Shown here: piece by piece, positions 1 to 8,818 of the stretch
Numbering within the stretch: the stretch's first letter is position 1
Layout of the letters: every line of letters starts with the position of its first letter
From: Lactifluus volemus
Lineage: Eukaryota > Basidiomycota > Agaricomycetes > Russulales > Russulaceae
Length of the DNA stretch: 64,000 bases
Reading direction: 5' to 3'
Assembly (NCBI GenBank): GCA_022376515.1
Contig: WTXI01000003.1
Coordinates: 868,001-932,000 of the forward strand
Made by a program: the position numbers and the translations under genes
The notes under the pieces: model-generated
Databases searched by the model: none
Told to the model about the DNA's origin: nothing
Seen by the model: only the letters and a program-made list of their open reading frames with translations

Positions 1-176
1 GCTTGAAGCTTAGAAGTTTATACAGTAACTAGAATTGGGATGGCGCTTTGTCGTGCTTGCAACCTCTCTCTACGGTGGGTTTGGGTCTCTGCTGTTCTCT
101 AAGCTAGGGCAGTTGATAGTTTCTTTCACTTCCCCTGTCTTATTGTTGCACATGGAAAAGAATCTCTCATTCTCAG

Positions 177-405
177 GATCTTCAAACTATGCCAGACATG
201 GAAATCATTGGAAGTTGAGTTCTCTCCCGTTCCGCTTGTCCCGTTTCAGGCCACTGGGAGGACTGGTCGCACGCCAACGAATTATCACGTTCGTGCCGAT
301 CTCTCTGAGTCTTGGAAGGCGAAAAAATTAGTTGCAGACTTTCTAATCGAGCTTGACAATGACATATTACAACCTCCACTTGGCTATAAAAGATGCATCA
401 ACTGA
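177..405 (+). CDS. possible 3' exon of a gene cut by the left window edge
   Basis: A reading frame open from a good 3' splice site (pyrimidine tract ending CTCAG at 171-176) to TGA at 403-405 encodes about 76 residues, IFKLCQTWKSLEVEF onward to the end GYKRCIN. It looks protein-like, with mixed composition and no low-complexity runs. I recognise no family, and the upstream exon lies partly or wholly outside the window. Against it, the TATA box of the next gene lies inside this frame, which is possible but unusual. It may be a chance frame. Confidence 0.25.
385..391 (+). promoter_or_regulatory. TATA box
   Basis: TATAAAA in the context GGCTATAAAAGATGC lies 139-145 nt upstream of the ATG at 530. 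A start site 25-35 nt downstream would leave a 5' UTR of about 110 nt, a plausible layout for the two-domain gene that follows. Confidence 0.5.
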
Positions 406-529
406 CTGACCGCTTCTGCATCACATCGTATTGTGATTTCTCATCATAGATTCTCCGCAGATATCTCTCCCCACTCTCTCCTCTCTTCCTAATACCCCAT
501 CTTCGGCTCTCCCCACTCTCCACTCGGAT

Positions 530-1312
530 ATGGCGGTTCCAAATCACTGCGCTTCGACCCATCCAGCTCACCGCACTTCGGTCGCCCAAGCCCACTGCTC
601 TCAGGTCACTCCAGTTCACTGCTCTCCAGTCGCCCCAGTTTGCTGTGTTCCAGCCACTGGTGTTCGTTGCTCTTCTGAACTCTGGATCGCCTACCACCAG
701 GCGTCGCGCTCCCACAAACAGATGACTGCTCAGCTCATCGACTGCAGTGACCTTTACGATCTCGAGGATGTCCTCGACTACATCTTCCAGCAGGGGTTCG
801 TAGATTCGAAGTGGAGATCTGTCGTCTGGTGGGAGGACTGCACGTTCGTTCGTCTCAAAGCGTGCGATACCATTCGGGACCTGCTCGCGCGCGGCGCCGG
901 CAGCACCCCCAATACCGCGCTGCGCCTCATCGTTGGTATGCTGCGTCATCTTTTCATTTAGTGAGCTGATGTGGATGTGGATGCAGCGGATGTCCCACTG
1001 GCTATTTGGGTGCACTACGAATACGTGCACGCCGGACAACATCATACTGCGACCCAGCGTATCCGCCTTGATTTATCTCACGCCAAGTGTGAGCGCTTGG
1101 CGCACATCACGAACCACATCTTCGCCCAGGGTTATCTTCCGGGAAAGGCGCGTGGACTTGTGTGCTGGAAGGGCGCGTGCGGGAGGATCATCGACGAGTG
1201 CACCAAGGTCGAGGACGTGCTTTCTTGGGGCGAGGGGGTCTCTGAATGCAAACCCCTCCGCCTTGTTATTGGCGAGTTCTTGGAACCTCATCTATCTGAC
1301 TTGCGGTGCTGA
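530..1312 (+). CDS. hypothetical protein with two tandem copies of one domain
   Basis: Two exons, 530-935 and 987-1312, joined by a 51 nt intron (GTATGC...ATGCAG). The phase is right and the product is 243 aa. After a Ser/Pro/Cys/His-rich N-terminus (about residues 1-43) come two domains of about 90 residues that resemble each other. Each starts with an L/IW.xY motif, has a central block (YIFQQGF in one, HIFAQGY in the other), a basic segment before VVW or LVCW, an acidic DECTKVEDVL-like stretch, and ends in LRLIVG or LRLVIG. I do not recognise the family. There is no signal peptide, membrane segment or catalytic motif. It is best called a lineage-specific duplicated-domain protein; the intron falls exactly between the two copies. 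Confidence 0.65.
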
Positions 1313-2550
1313 CAAAGGCATATAGACATGTGAGAACCTCCAAAAGTATATAGGAATTGAGGCTACTCTGGTAATTGAATGGGCATGCCAAGGATAACTA
1401 AGTGGCATGGCTTTCTGTAGCGCGATTTCTGTAGGATATGAATGAAAAAATGGAGACCCTCATATTCGCACATGACACGGCTTGAAATGTTATCATCACG
1501 ATTCACCGTTCCCGACTTGGCTCGCGTCCATGAGATTGAGTTACGTTATCCTTGACTTGGAGAACAACTTCCGTACGATTCCAGTGACTTCAAGGCCAAG
1601 GGAAGTGCCACTAGCAATGTGACATGGTGCAGAGCTAATTATCTTAGGCACAGTGGTTATCAACCCAGCGACTTCGAGTCATAAGACCAGGAATGCGCCC
1701 TGTCGACCGTGCCTGAACCACGTGACTCCCGGGCCGAGTCGTTTCGGCTGCGCGAGCCCAGGATAGTTGTATTATGATAACGCGAACACGCCCAGCTACT
1801 CAGCCAACAGGCCGACATGTACAGTGTACTAGTAACCAATCTTTGCGGTAGTTGCGGTAGGTGCGTGTCCGAGTCTCTGTTGCGATACTAAAAAAAGAGG
1901 CGTTCTAGTACAAACAGTCCCATATCAGTACTTGCGACACCTGACAGATTCTTGATGCATCTGATGGAATTTATAAGGGCTGATCATGACCCATAAACTT
2001 GACAAGGCATGTCAGAGGTAGTAGAAATTACCTAAGTCATTAGCCCTGATCAGCACAATGCCTCCATCATAACTCCTTTGGCTTTTGCAACCACTGATAC
2101 ACTAGTTAGGTAATGTCACCTCTAGTTGACATGCCTTATCAAGTTGATGAGTTGTTATGAAAATATGATCAGCCCTTATAAGTTCCATCAGATCCATCAG
2201 GAATTCGTCAGGTGTCGCAAGTACTGATATGGTAATCAAGGTTTTTCCGACATAGAGACCCTGGTAACAATCAGAGTACTAGTACTAGTACTAAACCGGC
2301 GACACTATAAGTAGTTCTCAAACATTCCTTGCTGTGCACTTTCTAAATTATTGACAATGGAAAGTCCAATTTGACGCTTTTCTCCCAGTGCTCAACAACC
2401 GTTGCAAACTTGAAGCTTGAAACATCGACGCTGTCAGTGTTCCGATGACGACCTGGATAGCATCCTTTTGTTCTGCTTTGTCCAGTACTAGTGGCGTTGT
2501 GCTAGCATGACTCGGAGAGCTGACAGCCTTAAAAAGATGTTGAGAACCAA
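1313..2550. other. intergenic region with one foldback element
   Basis: No supportable coding sequence. It holds the long inverted-repeat element at 1920-2232. Just right of that is a short tandem run of the palindromic word GTACTAGTAC (about 2272-2292). Otherwise it is AT-balanced, unremarkable sequence. Confidence 0.6.
1920..2232. mobile_element. foldback / MITE-like element with ~110 bp inverted arms
   Basis: The left arm starts CATATCAGTACTTGCGACAC and the right arm ends with its reverse complement (GTACTGATATG, 2221-2231). Blocks such as TCTGATGGAA...TTATAAGGGCTGATCAT, AAGGCATGTCA and ATTACCTAA recur in inverted order over about 110 nt on each side, with small indels. The centre of about 85 nt is not repeated. 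There is no coding capacity, and I see no clear target-site duplication. The size and structure fit a non-autonomous DNA transposon remnant. Confidence 0.65.
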
Positions 2551-3871
2551 ATGTCCCTGCGCCTCTACCACCGCCAGATTACCATCCCCCCTATAACCCC
2601 AAACCTTCTCTCGAAGATGTTCGTATTTTCCTTGGCGGATTGTAACAGTAGTAACACCGGATATTATGTCGCTTCAAACAAAGACACTATGGGGTGGTGA
2701 GTTAAGTTATTGTTACTTGGTAATGTACTTCGAGTAACGAAGCAATGTGTAGGAGGGATCTCCCCCATGACTTGGCCCATGTGTTAGAAGATGTACGACA
2801 CAAGGGCGAAGAGGTACAGCGGGTGTCCATCGGTCTTGATGGCGACTGGTTCCTCCGTACTGACAAGCGGCATGGTACGTCCTGTCCCCACGACCCATGC
2901 ACCCGTATTCCAATCAAGTTATCCCTCTTCCCTGACTGAAATAATGTCGCAGCGTACAAAATAGTCGATGCAGATTGGGTCTCTAACGTAAAGCTCTTCG
3001 TGGACCACCTCCGAAAGAGTGGTCTGGACCTTGCGGACCACGCGATCCGGTTCTTCTCCTTCGTGCCGGATCCAACGGGCTATGTCACCGTATTTCACAA
3101 GTTGGACAGCCCATTCGGCCGGTGTTTATGGCACAATGTTCCAGATGATCTCAACAAGCTTCTAGAAAGCGAGTCATCTAAAGGTGTTCGCCATGTGGCC
3201 GTAGGTGTGAATGGTTCATATGTGGTGATACTGGACACTGGCGTTGTGTGGTGGTACGCGGTCCCCGAGCAACTGGACCAACTACTAAGGGAAGCTGAGA
3301 AGCGGGGTCGTGCAATTGAAGTAAGCATCACGGTTTCTGGGAGTACTTTCTTCTATTTGTTGATCTGTCGGCACTTTTTCAGACTGTCGCGCTTTCCCTC
3401 GTCTCACAAACCAGGTATTTCGTCAAATTTGCCGATGGTGCTACATCATATAGTCTCCCCACCGCTTGGCACGAGTCTGTGAACCATTACACTGCACTCG
3501 CTGCGTCCAGTGAAGGACACAGGATGTACAACTCTACACCCAGCACTGGTCACTACACACACCCCATGTCGAACCCATACTCCTCGCCTGTCTCCACCGC
3601 TCCGCCTCAAGCCATACCCCCCACCCCATCATCCTCAATGGTAAATAGGCCGATCCAAAACACCACTAACGTGCGTACTACGGCGAAAAAAGCACAGGAG
3701 ACGCCGTCCAAGGTTAAAGATGAACGCATGGATAAGTTTCTGAATGGGGCTCTCAAGTTCGCTAGTACAGTCGCAGTGGCCTTACTCAAAGCCGAGATTA
3801 AGGATCTGTCTCAGGCTCAGGCTCAGGCTCAGACACAAGCACAAGCTCAACAGAATCAGACAGGATATTGA
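2551..3871 (+). CDS. hypothetical protein with repeated W..P..L domains and Gln/Ala tail
   Basis: Four exons: 2551-2696, 2753-2874, 2953-3320 and 3383-3871. All junctions are GT-AG and in phase, giving 374 aa. The short first exon, too small to stand out alone, is supported by the continuous domain it restores (YYVASNKDTMGW joined to RDLPHDLAHVLED). Three related units follow a pattern of an aromatic W, then .(V/L)P..L..LL, charged residues, a (V/I)(S/A)(I/V)G(L/V)(D/N)G beta segment, then ..Y/WF/V. They lie at about residues 30-95, 110-195 and 196-250. The C-terminal 130 residues are Ser/Pro/Thr-rich, followed by an amphipathic ALKFASTVAVALLKAEI segment and a Gln-Ala repeat. The family is unknown to me. 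No membrane or secretion signal is seen. Confidence 0.65.
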
Positions 3872-4877
3872 TGTTGCCGATTTGCGGGAGTGGATGTTAT
3901 GCGAATTTTGTTTTCTTGTATTGCGAGTGCTAGTCCGAGATGCTATCATCCTCTCTTTTCAGCTTTGTACACACGGCCATCACGTCGTCTCAGAGGATGT
4001 ACTTTCTTATTTTTAACTTGGGTTGTTGTTATCCGTCCACGGTTTTCTATATGCTTTGAGTGGCTGTGTATACCAGTAATTATTTCTAGTAGTCCCTCGT
4101 TAGGAGCATATCGAAGTTTGATTTTGGTCTCAATCACGCATACACACGGTGCACATGGCCCATCGAGCCCAGAGAGAAGGAAACGCATGGCGTGGGAATT
4201 GTGTAAGAGACGTACTGACGAAATGATGGGAAAGTGCTGTAGATTTTGACGTTTTCCTGATCGCCATCATGATCTCGAGGGCGCGTACTTGGACACCTGC
4301 AGCGCATTCGTTGTAAGTTAGTCGGCGTCCAACGCTGGCAATCAATCATTGTCCAGATCGTGTATCCGTGTGTCCATGACGATGTCTAGTGGCGTTGCGC
4401 TCAAAGGTCGAGAGTGTGTTTTCATCACAAGACGTTATCTCAAACAGAGACTGGATAGGTAGAGAATGCACGACAACCCGGCGAAGATATTTCGATCAAC
4501 TCGTCCACGATCGCTCACTAAAGCAATGCTGTTTCCAACGTAAAGACCTTCAAGTTAGTCAGCTTGTTATGTCACTGTACACGTGTCATTGTTTTTAAAA
4601 AGCAAAAAAGGGAGGAGGATAGAAATCCTTGGCGTGGGAAGGGCAAGAGACCGCGGGAGTGAGTTTGAAGTGAAAAGAATAGGGCGTCACGGTTATGTGT
4701 GCGATGCTCGGTGCCAGTAGGATGCGACTACAGTAGGTACAGGGAGTACGAGTACAGTACAATATTTCATAAGCCAGCCAAGAAGGCCAAGAAAGCCAAG
4801 AGTTATTGCCAAGACCAAGAGCCGAATGCGGTGGGTTACAAGATACGACTGGAGACCGCCTCGACCAGTTGGTGATC
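3872..4877. other. intergenic region, nothing recognised
   Basis: Only short frames without coding character on either strand. It includes the 3' flank of the repeat-domain gene and the promoter of the membrane-protein gene; no TATA element is obvious near 4878. Confidence 0.5.
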
Positions 4878-6605
4878 ATGGGTCTGTATGATACTAATCC
4901 GATTTCTCTCGCTAACTCGGTCAACAACAGTGGCTACCCTGCAAATCCGTACCTCCTCTATCGCCCCGTCTTTGCCCGTTCCCTTCCGATACAAATATTT
5001 TTCACCGGCATCACACTCACCCTCGTCTGTGTTCTTCTCATTCAACTCATCTTTACTGCTCCCTACCATTTCCGTCTTGCCCGCACAAACTTCATCCTTC
5101 AAGTATCCGCTGCCATCTCCGTACTCGTCTGGGAAGCTACCTCTATCGTCATCATCCTCAACGAAACAAGACATCAAAGTAAAAAATGGCCATTCATGCT
5201 CGAATATGTCTCCGTCGATTTCCCCCCTCTCAACGATCCGAGCTCCCCCGGTAGCTGGTCGACGGTCGGCTTAACCTTTTGGTTTCTAATGAACGCATCG
5301 GTATCGGCCCTCACACAGGTACGCCACCTAACCCTCTCATTTGACTTACATATATAATAATGTCAAAATCTTCCCCAGATGACTCACATCCAATTCCTTT
5401 CTCTAATGTATCCCTCTCGCCTCGAGGCCCAACTCATCTTTATCCTCCTCGGCCCTCTTGCCATCATTGCCGCTCTCACCCAGTTTGCGCCTTTCCACCC
5501 TGACTTAAACTTCATCTTTGCGGCCAGTGCAGTGCGCAACGTCTGCAACGCGACCCTCTCCATCCTCTTCACCATTTCCCTCCTCTTTTGGGGATTCGTC
5601 GTGAACCGCCACCAAGCCTGGCGCACCGATGGAGGCACGGCAGCCTTTGGTGTCGGTGCAATCCTCTTTGCCCTCCTGTCGACTGTTATCACCATCGCTT
5701 ACATACCATCACATAACCAATTCGAGTGGGTCCCTGGCCTGATCGGCGTCATCGTGCTCTGGCAGAGTTTCCTCGGGTGGTGGTGGTGGGTGGGTGCGGG
5801 TATGGGTATTGGCGAGGTTGACGAGTGGCTCAACCGCGCCGAAAAGCGTCGAAAACGCCGCGCGGCGCGTGAGGCGAGCAAGAAAGGTTCAAAAGGACGT
5901 CTCCGGGGCGCATGGAATGCCGTTAGTGGCGGCAGGGCCCGCGAGCGTGGTGTCACCACCGCCATGGAGAATATGTCCTGTGAGATGACGGTCATGGCGG
6001 GGGTAAGGGAACCGGACTCGAATTCTCTCCACGGGTCCACAAGGTCGGCAGATACGACGACGACGACCTCTACGGGAGGAGGACAAGAACACGGTAGTGG
6101 CGAAGTTGGCGGTGGCCGATTCTGGCCTTTATCCCTTATACGCAACACGTTTCGCTACGTCCGCAACGCACACGTCAGCGCCGCGCGCGCACGCGCGCTC
6201 GAGCGCGTCGAGCACATACGCGAGGTCTTTGGGTATGACGGCACGTCGCCTACCGAGGTATCCTCCCCCACTTCCGGCTGGGCTCTCGGTTCGTTTGGTG
6301 TGCGCGAGAGGGAGGGGGGTGGTACTAGTAGCACTGCACAGGAGGGCGCCGCATTTGAGATGGAGGAGGGGACACGGTGGTTGGCGCGTCGCGAGCGGGA
6401 AGTCGAAGTGGAAGAAGACGATGATGCGGGGAATGGAGACGGGGAGATAGCAACGACGATGAGAACGAGACGACGCCGGATGGAGCGCCCGCATAGACCA
6501 TCGGAGCCTCCAGAAGAGCCGCCATCGTCCCCATCCTCGATGTGGTGGTGGGGTCCGCTGAGACGGTGGCGACTGCAAGACACGACCGAGTACTCGGAGC
6601 ATTAA
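4878..6605 (+). CDS. seven-TM-like membrane protein with long polar C-terminal tail
   Basis: Two exons, 4878-5318 and 5379-6605, with a 60 nt phase-0 intron, give 555 aa. The ATG at 4878 (MGLYDTNPIS) is preferred over the in-frame ATG at 4806 because the conserved-looking part begins there. About seven hydrophobic segments occupy residues 35-290, including FFTGITLTLVCVLLIQLIF, a VSAAISVLVW segment, LIFILLGPLAIIAALT, VGAILFALLSTVITIAYI and GLIGVIVLWQSFLGWWWWVG. The last 250 residues are hydrophilic, first Arg/Lys-rich (EKRRKRRAAR), then Ser/Gly/Glu-rich. From memory a conserved basidiomycete family of unknown function has this layout; a receptor- or sensor-like role is only a guess. Codon usage looks homogeneous and no break is seen. 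Confidence 0.7.
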
Positions 6606-6857
6606 GTTTACCTACCCTCCATACTGTTGAGCACCCTTGTCGAGTTGTTTTGTACGCTTTAGTAGTCTTGTGTCATGATCGCTCAGGTGTGTTTTTATTA
6701 AAAAAGAAATAATTTCCTGCTGCTTGCTGATATGGGTGGATAAGGAAAAGTACAGATAGTAGTTGTTAAAAGGCGGGTATGATACTTGTACGATTCGATA
6801 TTAGAAACCCGTTTTGAAACGGTAGTCACCATGAGAGAAGAAATCTATTTTCAATCA

Positions 6858-8527
6858 TCAAACCATGGCTGTCGTCGCCATTCCCTCCTCTAACCTGATC
6901 AACTTGACCGCGAGCTCGGCAAGTACATCGTCCGCACGAGGATTACGCGGGAACTGCGTACCTGTACCACAACTGTGTCACCACACCAGCACCGCAACGC
7001 GCCCGAATCAAAACAAAAAATACAATCAGATATCAAAAAAAAAAAAAAAAGGGGGGGGGGGGGACCGAGAACGGGACATACCAGCTACCACCCCAGAGGA
7101 ATCTCGCTGCCCACCGACGCCAACGATAATGATGACGATGATGGTGGTGGTGGTGGTGGTGGTACCGTTTCGTCGTGCAACCGCTGTCACTTGCGCCCAG
7201 GTCCTCACCACCGCCGACGCCAAACACCTGCGCCACATTGCGTTGCCAGCCGACATCGTACAGACGCATTCGGGCGTGGGTGGCGCGTACGGCGCGGCGT
7301 TGGGCCGAGTCGAGTTGCTGTTCTAGTGGAGGACTTGAGAGGCCGCCGCGGGGTGGAAAGGGAGGGAGGTGTCGTAGGAGGTAAAATGGGGAGATGTGTT
7401 CGAGGGTCGTTTGATTCGTGCTATTTGCAGTTATTTTTAATAAAAAAAAAGGTGGGAAGAGGAAGACGACGCACAGGACGAGGTAGATGTGGTAGATCAG
7501 GAAGGAACCTATGACGAGAGCAAAGGCACAACCTGCAAAGGAGAGCAAGAGCATATGTACGGGCGTAATTTCATTCTGCTCGCCAGGTTCCTTCAGCGGC
7601 TTGTTTGCCGGGGGGGGGAAGAACGCACGATTGCAAGAGGATGGGTGAAAGCAAAGACGAGTCCGCGGATACATATTGCGGCGATGTAGGCTGACAGAAG
7701 CGTGACAGAAGCGAGGAAGTGCAGAAAGGAAGGATACGTCCGGAATCCCTGTACCAAGCAGCGACGACACGATCAACGACGACACCAACACAGAAGTAAA
7801 ATTCCGGGAACGCACAATACATTTCGCGCCCAACCAAGGACAATGGTGATCTTTTAGCGTGTGCCGAGAACGCATAAGAAATCGGTCCATGTGGGATGGG
7901 ATAATAATACAACGCACCCATTTTTAGTACGCACCGTCCACATTGGGAGCAGTGATGCGCGCGCTCTGGCTTGGGCCTCCAGCAGATACGGCACCATTTT
8001 CCCGGTTGGGTGTAATCATCTGGTGGCGCGCTAAGCAGCGCGTCTTCAAGGCTCATATCTCCGCCGTCATCGCCCTCCGTTGCAGTGGCCTCCAATGGCT
8101 TGGCGTTGTCAGGGACTGGACCTGGGTCACGTGCGACGCAGGCGATCAAGGAGCTAAATGCGAGGAAGGAGAGCGTGTAGATGACGAGGAGGTGAAAGAC
8201 AAAGTAGTATGGCGCGTGGAGGGTTAGGTAGTGATAGTTGAGGAGGACGTGCAAGATTGACGGGTGTGGTGCTAGGAGAAGTAGAACCGCGACTTGCCAC
8301 AGAGAGAAGTTTGGAGTTAAGTATGGCATTTTTTTTTTATGGGAAACGAGCGTGCACTCACTACATAATGGTACATAGTGGTACCACCGACGTGGATGGC
8401 CTGGGCGTTCGTCGTCGGAATCGTAGTCATCGTTGCGTTCTCGAATTGGGGGTAGGCTACCCGGACCAAATGAGAGAAGTGGGAGAGCGTTCTCACTCAT
8501 CGAGAGCGACGGGGGGGGTTGAGACAA
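6858..8527 (-). CDS. DHHC-type protein S-palmitoyltransferase
   Basis: Seven exons by hand: 8362-8527, 7918-8292, 7816-7850, 7629-7748, 7475-7590, 7082-7420 and 6858-6972, all in phase, 421 aa. The cysteine-rich domain reads CRICWRPKPERAHHCSQC, then CVLKM split by an intron from DHHCPWLGAKCI, which carries the catalytic DHHC cysteine. Four hydrophobic segments flank it, two before (LLLLAPHPSILHVLL; the YFVFHLLVIYTLSFLAF region) and two after (FLASVTLLSAYIAAI; LLSFAGCAFALVIG), with the zinc domain in the cytosolic loop as in the family. A TNQTTLEH segment matches the family TTxE motif. The enzyme would attach palmitate to cysteines of membrane proteins at ER/Golgi or plasma membrane. Oddities: a run of about eight His (codons near 7130-7165) in the tail, and the last intron contains an A16G13 homopolymer (top strand). 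Confidence 0.85.
7035..7063. repeat. A16-G13 homopolymer tract inside an intron
   Basis: Sixteen A followed by thirteen G on the top strand (C13T16 on the coding strand) lie in the last intron (6973-7081) of the DHHC gene. On the coding strand this is an extreme pyrimidine tract upstream of the 3' splice site. Its length is likely to vary and is error-prone in sequencing. Confidence 0.85.
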
Positions 8528-8767
8528 GTCAAAGTTTACTCTTGAATAAGGAGAGTGGCATGAACAACATGGATGAGCCGCGGAGAAGATTATAATAAGA
8601 TTATCCTGACTTGGTTACTGTCACGTAAGGCACGGCGGCACGACTAAACTTAAGCGACAAGCGCGCGCTCTGAGGCGGTGGAAACGGCAGGGGCAGGGAC
8701 ATCTCGAGTCATCTACAAAAATCCAGCGGAGCGAGTGCCATGAGTCATTTTGTACTTGAACATGCAA

Positions 8768-8775
8768 TATATAAG
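8768..8775 (+). promoter_or_regulatory. TATA box of the DUF2828 gene
   Basis: TATATAAG lies about 45 nt upstream of the ATG at 8819. An in-frame ATG at 8762 precedes it and so is unlikely to be the start, which decides the start in favour of 8819. Confidence 0.55.
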
Positions 8776-8818
8776 AGCCTTCATCCTCCCTCAAGTTAGG
8801 GGCAGACTCGTTCGAAGG

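Noticed and set aside
6129..6602. Minus-strand frame opposite the membrane-protein tail
   Set aside because: A mirror of the Arg/Ser/Gly-rich low-complexity coding strand; no domain and no splice logic.
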